64,000 bases of DNA from Ostrinia nubilalis. Its lineage: Eukaryota; Arthropoda; Insecta; Lepidoptera; Crambidae. The notes under the pieces were generated by a model, which had not been told where the DNA came from, did not search any database, and was given only the letters and a program-made list of their open reading frames with translations. Of this stretch, positions 1 through 9,197 are shown one piece after another (position 1 is the first letter of the stretch; every line of letters begins with the position of its first letter). The stretch spans positions 2,761,001 through 2,825,000 of the forward strand of contig NC_087097.1 of NCBI RefSeq assembly GCF_963855985.1, given 5' to 3'. The position numbers and the translations under genes are program-made.

Positions 1-209
1 TCAGACGGCACATTCGTGGGCAAGTTCGGCAGCTTCGGCTCGAAACTGGGCCAGCTTGAACACCCCCACTACATCGCCGTCTCCAGCACCAATAGAGTCC
101 TGGTGTCGGACTCCAACAACCACAGGATCCAGGTGTTCGATGTCAACGGCCGCGTGCTCTCGTCGTTTGGGGAGGAAGGCTCTGAGGATGGACAGTTCAA
201 GTTCCCGAG
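1..209 (+). CDS. TRIM-NHL type protein, penultimate coding exon (partial)
   Basis: Reading from base 1 in frame 1 gives about 69 codons of NHL beta-propeller sequence with no stop. The motifs VSDSNNHRIQVFDVNGRV and FGEEGSEDGQFKFPR are typical NHL blades (a V.D..N.RIQVF core followed by G.F...FG..G...GQF..P). NHL propellers in TRIM-NHL proteins (lin-41, brat, mei-P26, nhl-1, TRIM32/thin groups) bind RNA or protein partners, often below an N-terminal RING/B-box ubiquitin ligase module that would lie left of this window. The exon ends CCGAG|GTACGT, a good donor, and the split AG/G codon is completed by the next exon, which restores the canonical Arg-Gly-Val blade join. The exon's 5' end is outside the window. 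The family call is strong. The exact orthologue is uncertain; the nhl-1/TRIM32-like group is my best guess. Confidence 0.9.
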
Positions 210-2745
210 GTACGTGTTTGATAGGTCTTTTCTCCCTTTCCCACCACTGTCTGCTTCTTCTCAGCACAGGCCCATTGTTGTCCCATAGAAGTGCTTTGAG
301 TCAATTTGCAATATACTCGTAAATTAATTTGGATTTATAATATCTGAAGATCAATTTCCAACATAAACTCCCCGCCTTTAGTCCGATTTTAAGAGGGATG
401 TGACCTCAAATTCAAATTCAGTTGTTCAATTTCCAGGTCAAAGAGAAAATTTACGACAGGCACTTTTAAATTATCTAATATCCATAGTAGATTCATTTTG
501 TATTTCAATACGTTTAACGTTAATATTACAGACTAACGTTCCCTTATTTTTTAGCTTAAACGAGTTTGCTTTTGTATTTATTTTAAAACAAAATCTTATG
601 TTCGAGTGTCTCAGGTTTAGGGATAGATTCTTATCTCGTATTATCATCGATTCATAGATCTATTGGTTGTCAGATTACCATTTCACTATAGATATTTGCG
701 AATATAAATTAAGCCAAGTTTCTATCATAAAGAGGTTACTTTATTAGACCAAAGGCATACCCTCACAGTGTTAACGAGGCCTGCATCTGTCCCGCATATT
801 TCAGTTCAAACTTGTAACGAATGTTATGGCGCGCGGTTTCCGTTGACCGTAAACTGTGGGCTGCGGTATTCTCATTATAATACGAGTACCATCGATTTGC
901 TGGACTTGAAATACGCATCTGTAGTTTTGTGGCTTGGGAGTTAGAGTCCCTCGATTAAAACGGTTCACTCTCAATTGAAAACGTACTCTGTCTTGTATCT
1001 TCCATCTTGAACTGAATTAAGATTTTGTTGTCTTGAATCAACTGAACGCTAAATGTTCGATGTTTTCAAATGCACCAAAAATAAATTATTTGTCATCAAT
1101 CATGTTTTCCACTAAAATTAGAAAAGTAAAAGATTTATTTTGCATCCATTTCTCTTTACCACAAAAACTTTTCCTGAAGCTTCACTCCACCAAATAATTT
1201 TATTTATCGCTTCTTTAAATGACTGACAATCGTCTGATCTTGTCACTCATGTCAGCATCCTAAGGTGAGCGTAAGAGACAGATTTATCCGTAGTTAATAC
1301 CGTTTTACCGACTACAGAGGGCCTTTATTTTCGGGAGGAAGACGTGAACTTGACCGGATTCCCATGTAATGATGGTTACTACCGTTGATACCGACCACGG
1401 GTTATATTTCCATCGCTCCAGACTTCACGCTCGGACGCCTTGACCGGATTCTTATGGCCAGTTAGAATAATACGAGCACCGGTAGGGCTGCCAAAAATAT
1501 TACTCTCATTTGAGCTCAGAACTTTCGAAGTTCAACAAAAACTGTGAGCACATTATTAGATACTTTAACCAAAATCGCAAAAGTGCCGAAGAAATAAAAA
1601 AAAAGCTACGAGATAAAATACAAAAAATTTAATACACCTTCGTTATGCAGTAATATCCTTGAAAATTTCATCGTGTAACGTTCTTCTTGGACGCAAAATC
1701 TCAAGAACACTCATAGTTACTCGTTCAGTAGTTCAGTTTGTATTGAAACTTGTTTAATAGAATCTTGATTACTTGTAACGTAATCTAAACCTTGTAAAAT
1801 GGAACTTTGTTAACAATTTCCTTCTCCCATGAGTCGAATTACATCAGTTATTATGTAGCAGCATCAGACCTTTCGATTTACGTAAGCTGGGACCACCAAC
1901 ACTACAAAATAAAACAAAGATTTTAAAATATCCCAACTTTAAAAAGTGGCAACCCTACCTCTGGCCTATATACGTGATCCGTTTAGATATCGCCTCTAAC
2001 ACACGCTGCGACTTCCAAGACTGCTGTAACAATTTTTACACCTCAACTAATAGCTTCGCCGTAAAAAGAGCAACTCCGATATGCCATCGATCTATTTTTA
2101 CTGTAGAAAATAAATCTGAGGTTTTGAATCGTGTTTGGAATTACAAACCTTGAAGATGTGTCATATTCAATGTGGCAAAGCAAAGTGTAAATCAGAAGAA
2201 TGCACTTAAGGAAGATGCATTTCTGACTTTACTGGATTTTCGGAATAAGGCGCAATAATGTATAGAACTAGGCTCTATAAAAATTGAAGTCCCACTTTAG
2301 AGTGGTGCCGGTGGGGTAAACACGACACAATTTAATGATAGGTTGAAACAGGGTGGGAAATAAAATATCGTTCAAAGCAAAAGGCTTTTGATAAGGCTGG
2401 AAAAGTCATTCCATCCAATTGCCAACTATGTACCTACTATCCCCCGCCTTCTTTTAATCATAAATCTCTTGTGTCTTGAGTTCTTTACATTATGACAAGA
2501 TCTTAAAAGATCACAAGGTCGATAGGAACTGATCCCACTATTTTAGTTATAATGCCAGCCACTTTATTCTTTATGTCCGTTTTTACCTTCAATCCCTATT
2601 TTTTAAGTGACCCCTAATGGTAACACATAACAGTAATTTTGTTTTCATAGTCGATCACTAAAAAATTAGGGATTGATGGTAAAAACGGGCATTAGTCTTC
2701 TAAATTTTAGGAAATTGAAATTTAACAAACCATCGTCTTCCACAG
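210..2745 (+). other. Phase-2 intron of the TRIM-NHL gene
   Basis: GTACGT donor at 210 and CACAG acceptor ending at 2745, preceded by a weak pyrimidine stretch. The intron is AT-rich, has stops in all frames, and shows no element that I could assign. The splice is supported because the two exons join into a continuous NHL blade (..FKFPR-GVAVDDQG..). Confidence 0.85.
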
Positions 2746-2959
2746 GGGTGTAGCCGTTGACGACCAAGGCTACATCGTGGTGGCTGACTCCGGCAACAAT
2801 CGCATCCAGATCTTCCACCCTGATGGCACGTTCCTGAGAGCCTTCGGTTCTTGGGGCTCCAGTGATGGGGAGTTCAAGGGTCTGGAGGGCATCGCCGTCA
2901 TGTCTGGAGGCAACATCATAGTTTGCGATAGAGAGAATCATAGGGTGCAGGTGTTCTAA
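2746..2959 (+). CDS. TRIM-NHL type protein, last coding exon
   Basis: The exon starts with the G that completes the split Arg codon and runs GVAVDDQGYIVVADSG, then NNRIQIFHPDGTFLRAFG, then GIAVMSGGNIIVCDRE, and ends NHRVQVF followed by TAA at 2957-2959. It supplies two NHL blades, so the visible C-terminus is about 140 residues with three full blades plus part of an earlier one. Ending on a hydrophobic VQVF directly after the last blade is usual for TRIM-NHL proteins, so the C-terminus looks native and untruncated. No frameshift or internal stop is present. A GTGAGA donor lies 2 nt past the stop (exon end 2961), suggesting that the 3' UTR is on a further exon. Confidence 0.9.
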
Positions 2960-2990
2960 AGGTGAGATGAAAAAAATTGCAATAAGACAA

Positions 2991-3157
2991 CTAAGACACC
3001 GTTGATTTTTAGTTGGCCGATAGTTGTGCCCGATTTTAAATTGTATGAAGAATCGGCCAAATCGAATCGGCGTAGTGTGCGCACTCCCATACATGCCCAT
3101 ACTGATCAACTGCCCGACTAAACTATCGGCCGACGAAAAATCAACGGTGTGCGCCTA
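2991..3157. repeat. TIR miniature element (ACCGTTGATTTTT family), copy 1
   Basis: Inverted ends: ACACCGTTGATTTTTAG at 2996 and CGAAAAATCAACGGTGT at 3134-3150, continued inward by TTGGCCGATAG / CTATCGGCCGA. The interior matches a second copy at 49653-49791 almost base for base. No clear target duplication was found. Non-autonomous DNA transposon, superfamily unassigned. Confidence 0.75.
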
Positions 3158-3294
3158 CTCTAAAGCAAGTGTTCTAAGGTGAGGATGAAAGATTAAGAGC
3201 AAATCAGACGCACATGGAGAGTTCTCTAAAATTGGAAAATATAGAAGTTTCTACTATCGGTTTTTTTTGTATATCTTTTTGGACAACATACATT

Positions 3295-3325
3295 GTTCGA
3301 GGGTTCGATTCCCAGTGGGGTCCAA
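3295..3325 (+). repeat. tRNA-like B-box fragment
   Basis: GAGGGTTCGATTCCCAGTG at about 3299 matches a tRNA T-arm / RNA polymerase III B box. There is no A box or cloverleaf upstream, so it is probably a SINE remnant rather than a tRNA gene. Confidence 0.3.
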
Positions 3326-3484
3326 CTTTAACTTTGAAAACTTCAGATCGGCTTATAGAGATTGTTACGTAACTTCGGCTTAAAAAGAAATAACAGAGCG
3401 TAACTGAACATTAGATACTAAATGCAGCTTTAGGTACCAAGGTTGTAGAGATCTTAAATCAGTAGTTATAGTAGGTAACACGGA

Positions 3485-3721
3485 TAGGGTTGCCAGGCGT
3501 CCGGATAAAGCCGGACATAGTTTTGCGTGTCCGGCCAAAATAACCGATGTCCGGCCTGTCCGAGCCACTAGAAGTAGGCCGATGATAGTACTCACTCGTA
3601 AGCTCACTAATTGCACCCCCCCCCCCCCCCCCCCCCGTCGCATGTCCGGCTTTTAGGGTAAAATGTCCGGCCAAATGAAGCACATAGTCCGGCTTTTGTG
3701 TTTTTTGACCTGGCAACCCTA
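3485..3721. mobile_element. hAT-type miniature element with 8 bp TSD
   Basis: Ends TAGGGTTGCCAGG and CCTGGCAACCCTA are inverted. The 8 bp AACACGGA occurs directly on both sides (3477-3484 and 3722-3729), which fits hAT target duplications. The interior has repeated TCCGGC/GCCGGA motifs and a run of 21 C at 3616-3636. No transposase is present. Confidence 0.85.
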
Positions 3722-4010
3722 AACACGGATACTAATTTGCTCAAAATGACAACCGGGACGCGAAATGTCCACAAATAATCGAAATATCCGAAATAGACAA
3801 TATAATTAAGAGAACTTGTCTTTTAGCGAAGTTGACATTTTAAGAAGTTGTAATTTCGAGAAGTGGACATTTTGCATCCCGGTTGTCATTTTGAGAAGTT
3901 GTCATTTTGATGACTAAACCACTTTATCAAGGATATACTCGTACAACAGTTTATAATAATGTTACGTAGTGCCTATCCTATTTTATTAATATTTTAATTT
4001 TATTTTCCAG

Positions 4011-4200
4011 GTGGACATCAACGAATCGCGATGAGAGATCTGTATTAGATACATAATTACTCTTTATTAATTATGTTTGATTTAACTTTATGTAAATAAG
4101 AGCGTTGAAATCAATTTATTGACATTGCAATTTGCATTACATTTTTTATGTTATACTGTGAGCTTCACTTTTTGAATAAAATTGTTTTGTCCATTGGTGT
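4011..4200 (+). other. Possible 3' UTR exon of the TRIM-NHL gene
   Basis: A good acceptor (TTTTATTTTCCAG) ends at 4010 and pairs plausibly with the GTGAGA donor at 2962. The segment holds an AATAAA polyadenylation signal at 4175-4180. The 1 kb between contains two miniature transposons. Inferred from splice signals only; the end at about 4200 is approximate. Confidence 0.35.
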
Positions 4201-4814
4201 TTATTTATTTCACTCCCCTCCCTCATTTCAATAAAACAAATGAATTTGATTTGACTTTCCAAAATCAAAAATATCCAATATTTATTTTCTTGATCAATGT
4301 ATGAAAAATATTTAAACAAAAGCAGGTAACGTTTTAAAATCATAAGACATAGTAGAAATATTGTGATTAAAAAAATATATGTTTTATCAATCGCATAGTG
4401 CCAGCCCTGAATCACTGCATCTGTCCGCAGGGCTGCCAACACACGTCAAACTATCAATGAAAAGTTCCGATCATGATACCAACAGTGTGTGTGCCTTTAA
4501 GTTTGATGGGAGATAATGTTTCATGTATCGATGGGCCCATGTATTGCGAGTTTGATGTCGATAGTCGAAGTTTGGTTGATGTATTGTGCAACACATGAAT
4601 TATAATATAGCAAGTTAGGTAAACATTGTTTTGGGGAGGTAATTTCTGGAGCTGCTAAATCAATTCTGATGGGTCGAAGTTATTATGCATTGTAGCCACT
4701 TATTGGTGAAGATGGGTCGAAGATAATTTAATTAATGTTATAAGTAATTCCATTTTCATAAAAAATACTCTATTTATATTTACAAACGTGCATTATCATT
4801 TTGTAACACTGTAA

Positions 4815-4936
4815 GGCTGAGTTGCACTACCTTATTTTAACCGTAACAATAACAATAACTTTGCTTGTGCTTTTTGTATGAAGTTTGACAGATTTTTGAC
4901 GTTTATCAAAGTTAAAGAAGATGGTGCAACTCAGCC
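4815..4936. mobile_element. PIF/Harbinger-like palindromic MITE, copy 1
   Basis: Starts GGCTGAGTTGCAC and ends GTGCAACTCAGCC; flanked by TAA at 4812-4814 and 4937-4939. The TWA target and short palindromic body fit Tourist-like PIF/Harbinger MITEs. Confidence 0.75.
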
Positions 4937-5613
4937 TAAGACTTCTAATTCGTAATACAGATGCTCTCAGTGATTGATATGCTAATTTTTTTATGTTTAT
5001 ATTTTTAGCCAAATTCACAATTCAGTAAATAAAATATGGTAATCATAAATTATGGAATAAAATATTCAGCAATCTATTTTTAAAAAAAAGTGTCTCAATC
5101 AGCGTCAAATTGAGGCAATGCATTTCAAATAAAAAGTGCAAAATTAGGTAGTAACTCAAATATAATTCAAAGTTAAGCCCTAAACTAACAAAAAGCTTGT
5201 AAACAATTACCGAACAATTCCCCACTTTAAAGTTAACGCTCTAAAATTGGGGTAATTTAATAAGAGCTAAAGACCTCTCAACCTGTCTGAAAAACGCGAC
5301 GGAGTCAACCCTGGAATTAATGGGCCAAGTAAATTATGTCAACCCTGACTCTGGAGTGAAAAGCTGGAAATTAGGGCTACCAGCCATTATTAAGATTAAA
5401 CTGCGTGTTTTTGCAACCGTTTCTTTTTAATTGAGTTCTAAATTTAGTTTTAAATGCGAAATGTTTATAAAAAAAAGTTTATTTCTTTTCCTGATGTAGG
5501 TAGGAGTTTTGGCCTAAATTAGTCCTAAAATTATTTATTTATTTAATAGGACAACCAACAAGACATACACTAGAATACAATCAATATTTACAACGTATTT
5601 AAACTTAATTAGG

Positions 5614-5996
5614 ACTAGCGGCCGCCCGCGACTTCGTACGCGTGGATCCCGTTTTACCCCCTTCATCTATCTTACGCGGTTTAGATTTTTTCATACAAAT
5701 GTTTTTTCCCGCTAACTCCTTTTCCCGTGGGAATTTTGCAATATCGTGTTGTAACTAAGCTTTAAGTTTACTAAGGCACCTGCATGCCAAATTTCAAGCG
5801 TCTAACTTAAGCGGTTTAGATTTTTCATGGCAAAGGATTTTCCCGCTAATTCCCGTTCCCGTGGGAATTCCTAAGTATACTATAACCTGCCCAGGAGTAT
5901 GAAGAATAATTGTACCAAGTTTCGTTAAAATCTAGTAGTTTTTGTTTCTATAAGGTACATACAGACAGACAGACAGACAGACAGACAAAAATTTTA
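5614..5996 (+). mobile_element. Short non-autonomous element, possibly Helitron-like, copy 1
   Basis: Begins ACTAGCGGCCGCCCGCGAC and ends in a (CAGA)n run at about 5967-5994. The same terminal block appears inverted at about 23480-23514, 44630-44660 and 53310-53345. A CTAG-type end resembles lepidopteran Helitron derivatives (Lep1-like), an inference not proven here. Confidence 0.6.
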
Positions 5997-6130
5997 CTGA
6001 TTGCATTTTTCACATCAGTATCGATCACTAATCACCCCCTGATAGTTATTTTGAAAATATATTTCATGTACAGAATTGACCTCTCTACAGATTTATTATA
6101 AGTATAGATAAAAGGATTTGAAATTATTAT

Positions 6131-6437
6131 AATAATAATTTTTCTTCTTCTTCTTCTTCTCCTCTATGGCTATTGTGTTTCCACGTTTGCCAATGTCACG
6201 TGAGCATAGCCATTACACGGTATAAAAAGTTATAAACCTTGGGGTAGAGTGCTATTAGGTATAGTCTAGCGTGCACACCTAAAACAGACAAACACAACGG
6301 CACAGATAAGACAACACAGTTAGTATAAACATAATAAAATCACGAAAAAACAAGAGAACAGACAACAAGGTGAGTAGAAGGAGGGAGGAAGGGAAACAAA
6401 ATAGTTAGTGGAGAGGGGGAGACGTGAACATTTATTA
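6131..6437 (-). repeat. LINE 3' untranslated region with (GAA)n tail
   Basis: Follows the minus-strand stop of the LINE fragment at 6435-6600 and ends, on the minus strand, in a (GAA)n run at about 6138-6160, a typical non-LTR tail. The TATA-like and splice-donor-like strings seen on the plus strand here are best explained as part of this untranslated region. Confidence 0.6.
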
Positions 6438-6600
6438 TAGTTTTATTTTATTAATTAGTATGAATTTTGATAGAATGTCTAAAATAGGGGAGTTAACAAG
6501 ACCGAGGATTGACTTAAGATTGCAAGGACGGGGAAAGTCTTGAGGTAGGGAGTCGTATAACGACGCGCCTACCCTGGGACAGTTAAAAAATATGTGGTCA
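6435..6600 (-). pseudogene. Non-LTR retrotransposon ORF2 C-terminal fragment
   Basis: The minus strand reads without stops from about 6600 to TAA at 6435-6437. It contains HIFFNCPR, close to the H..F.CP motif near the C-terminus of Jockey/R1-group LINE proteins, then roughly 45 further residues. Only the last ~55 residues remain; the break at 6600 abuts a tandem repeat array. Family assignment rests on the short motif and on the tail next to it. Confidence 0.6.
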
Positions 6601-7007
6601 CCGCTTAAAAAATATTCATAAACAACTTGTCAAAATGTAGGTAGTTACTTTCACCGCTTAAAAAATATTCATAAACAACTTGTCAAAATGTAGGTAGTTA
6701 CTTTCTGATTTGACAATTACGGAACTACAATGATTTGACAAGGGAAAGCAAATCTACCCACAACATTACTCAGTCAATCGTGAGACGCGATCGGGTGTGC
6801 AAGTGTGCACAAACTTTGTAGTGAAATTGTTCACCGCTTAAAAAATATTCATAAACAACTTGTCAAAATGTAGGTAGTTACTTTCTGATTTGACAATTAC
6901 GGAACTACAATGATTTGACAAGGGAAAGCAAATCTACCCACAACATTACTCAGTCAATCGTGAGACGCGATCGGGTGTGCAAGTGTGCACAAACTTTGTA
7001 GTGAAAT
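6598..7007 (+). repeat. Tandem array, 180 bp unit (one partial and two near-full copies)
   Basis: Units start with TCACCGCTTAAAAAATATTC at 6598 (53 bp partial), 6651 (180 bp) and 6831 (about 177 bp). Copies look essentially identical, implying recent amplification. No coding frame. It abuts the LINE fragment on its left. Confidence 0.9.
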
Positions 7008-7187
7008 AAAATGAAAATCCTGTTTCTACATTATAAATTCGTGTGTATAATGTTCAGTTATGTTCTCGGTTCGTGAGTGAAATAGGTATGTAGTAAAATT
7101 ATTTTCTGTGTTTGTGTTTTATGACATTTCGGGTTTTAGTCAAACTAGCAGCTGTCAGATTGATATTTAATTTTGTCAGACGCCATA

Positions 7188-7319
7188 ATGATTTCTCATA
7201 TTATCAAAAATAATGAACTTCCTTGTTACAAGTCTCTTCCTTGTTACATTAAAAAAAGTGGTGTGCATTTGTGTTTGAAGAGCTTGTTCCAGAACAACAA
7301 AGGTGTGTGCGGGTGCAAG
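7188..7319 (+). CDS. Candidate first coding exon, unknown product
   Basis: ATG at 7188 opens 44 codons ending exactly at a strong donor (GCAAG|GTAAGTG). The predicted peptide begins MISHIIKNNELPCYKSLP and has six cysteines. Upstream lie a possible 5' UTR splice pair (AATAG|GTATGT near 7084, TTTTAG near 7139) and the 180 bp repeat array. The nearest acceptor (TTTTACAG at about 7349) leads to a stop after 10 codons, so a real downstream exon is not identified. I recognise no family; this could equally be part of an unknown transposon or chance. Confidence 0.25.
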
Positions 7320-7399
7320 GTAAGTGTTATACTATTTTTGTAATTTTACAGTTAACAAGGCATTGTAATGTAAAAAATAAATAAATAAAAGCAACAGGT

Positions 7400-8343
7400 A
7401 AGTATTATACCACCGCTGCACCAATTGGCACTTTTTTGTAGAATATTTTTATTTTTATTTTCGAATACCTAATAGTTCAGCAGTTCAAAAGACAACCCCT
7501 CACAAACGGGCTTTTTACCCAGAATTTCCTTTCACTATGAAGTCTCTCAAATGTCGGTAGGTGTATTTTATGATCGTACCTAATCCATCAACTCGTAGAA
7601 AATTCTCGTTCACAATACGCCAATCTTTCGCACCTATTCGGAAGTAATTTTGAGAAAAAAGATGGCGGGCCTCCTGTGGGTTCCTGTATTTTAGTGTTGA
7701 TAGGGAACGGTAGACACCGCTATCAGGTATGAATAAAACGTTGGGGTAGTTTTTTGTAGTGTTTAAAAATAAGAAAATGTTTGATATAAGTAACCAGCGG
7801 TAAATTATTATTTATTTTACTTTAACTGTGAAAAATATTTTTGAAATATCCCTAAAATAGCAAAAAATATCTTGGCGATTTCTTTTTCGTTCTTGATAAG
7901 TCATTTTTTCATTTTACTTCCAACTTTTAGCAAAAATATGATAAAATAATGTGCCCATATTATCATTAAAAAAACATTTTTGTAACTCATTAGCCAAAAA
8001 ACCGTCTCAAAAACAGTGGAACACCAAAAACAATCCATTCATTACAGTCGAGGGGCCCGAACCAACGGCCCGAAGTTAATGTGACCTTCCATTATTATGA
8101 TAAACACGCTCGGCCAAACCGATATTCATAAAAGATTTCAGAAGGCTTGTTATATTATAACGTCATTTCGAAAAGAATATCAAATATGACCCAGAGCCGA
8201 AGGAAGGGTTAAAAGGGGTGACGGAAAAAAGATCGAAATGAAATGCTCCAGATGTGTACATAGGCTTTGTTATTCTAGCGAATACTCACTATTCAAAGCT
8301 TATATTGAAAAAATGGTACATTAGAGTTTTTCGTATAATTTTA
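7400..8343. other. No gene recognised
   Basis: AT-rich sequence with short, stop-broken frames only. A short GC-richer patch around 8041-8110 has no assignable motif. Confidence 0.6.
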
Positions 8344-8458
8344 GCCACAGGATATCTACTGCCGAACATCCCACAATAATTTCCACATGGCCCGGTTGGT
8401 AGCGGCTTGTATCCAGCACTTTCCTACTACCTTTATGAGGTCGTCAGTCCATCTTGTC
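8344..8458 (-). repeat. RTE LINE 3' fragment (family A)
   Basis: Minus strand resembles the C-terminal coding end of the family with the CCACTGCTGAACATAGG signature; diverged, 5'-truncated. Confidence 0.8.
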
Positions 8459-8486
8459 GTGCCATTTAATTATAAGTTGGTAATAT

Positions 8487-8572
8487 TCGTTCGTTTCAAC
8501 CGAATGCCGTCTAGTCTGCTGGACAAAGCCTCCCCCATGAATTTCCTCAACGACCGGACGTCCTGCGCTGCA
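8487..8572 (-). repeat. RTE LINE 3' fragment (family B)
   Basis: Starts with a TTCGTTCGTTTC tail, then a diverged copy of the GACGTCCACTGCTGGAC signature; lies 30 bp from a family A fragment in the same orientation. Confidence 0.8.
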
Positions 8573-8699
8573 TACACTTACTCGTACTTGAATTTTATTT
8601 AACTTAGCCAACAAAAATGTTGGCATATTAACTATAGGCCAAATGTTACCTACATGAGACTTGAAGCAAAAGACAGCTTGGTGTCAACGTCAAAAAAAA

Positions 8700-8760
8700 A
8701 CATTCAAATTCAAATTATTTTAATGCATTGGTCGGTCTTTGTTAGCAAGATTCATTCCAT
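8700..8760 (-). repeat. LINE tail with (TTTGAA)n
   Basis: ATTCAAATTCAAATTATTTT is the reverse complement of the tail seen at 29770 and 51380. Only the 3' end is recognisable. Confidence 0.45.
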
Positions 8761-9012
8761 TTCATCACATATTCTGTTCAGTCTGCTTATCTTCATACCA
8801 TACATTTCTGTAGTAAAATACCGCCTATTTTAAGATGCTATAGGTTTAGATTGACGAGCAGAAAACCTACCTCTCGATAGAAATAAAAGAAGCGAATGCA
8901 ATCACTCGGGTCGACCATCAGTCAGCCTAGAGACAAATCCAATACAGGGCGTACAATCGATGTCCTTCCACTTTCAATCACGGATTAAGATTAAAATGGT
9001 TGTATTTTTGTA

Positions 9013-9197
9013 CAGTGTGCCTACCATGAGTTTACGTTAGGTGTGCTCGCTAGCGACTGCGTAAAAAAATGACATTAATTGTATGACATATTGTGCAGCG
9101 CCCCTAGCGGCTACTTTCAAGAAACAAAATCTTCATAGAGATTTTTGACGTACTCGCTAGCGAGCACACCTAACGTAAACTCAAGGTAGGTACACTG
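9013..9197 (-). mobile_element. TIR MITE (CAGTGTGCCTACC family), copy 1
   Basis: Terminal inverted repeats CAGTGTGCCTACCATGAG and CTCAAGGTAGGTACACTG. Interior runs opposite to copies at 24695 and 25258. CAGTG ends would suit hAT, but no 8 bp duplication is visible. Confidence 0.75.

Noticed and set aside
5967..5994. (CAGA)n, and similar short runs elsewhere, as a CRISPR-like array
   Set aside because: Simple microsatellite with no spacers, at the end of a eukaryotic transposable element.
6190..6380. CACGTG, TATAAAA and an AAG|GTGAGT donor on the plus strand, looking like a promoter and first exon
   Set aside because: The minus strand here is better explained as a LINE 3' UTR: the LINE C-terminal frame (6435-6600) leads straight into it and it ends in a (GAA)n tail. 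The plus-strand signals are probably coincidental.
6460..6543. Short plus-strand ORF MNFDRMSKIGELTRPRID
   Set aside because: Antisense to the LINE C-terminal frame that carries the recognisable HIFFNCPR motif.
8387..8602. 71-codon ORF
   Set aside because: Antisense reading across two RTE tails.
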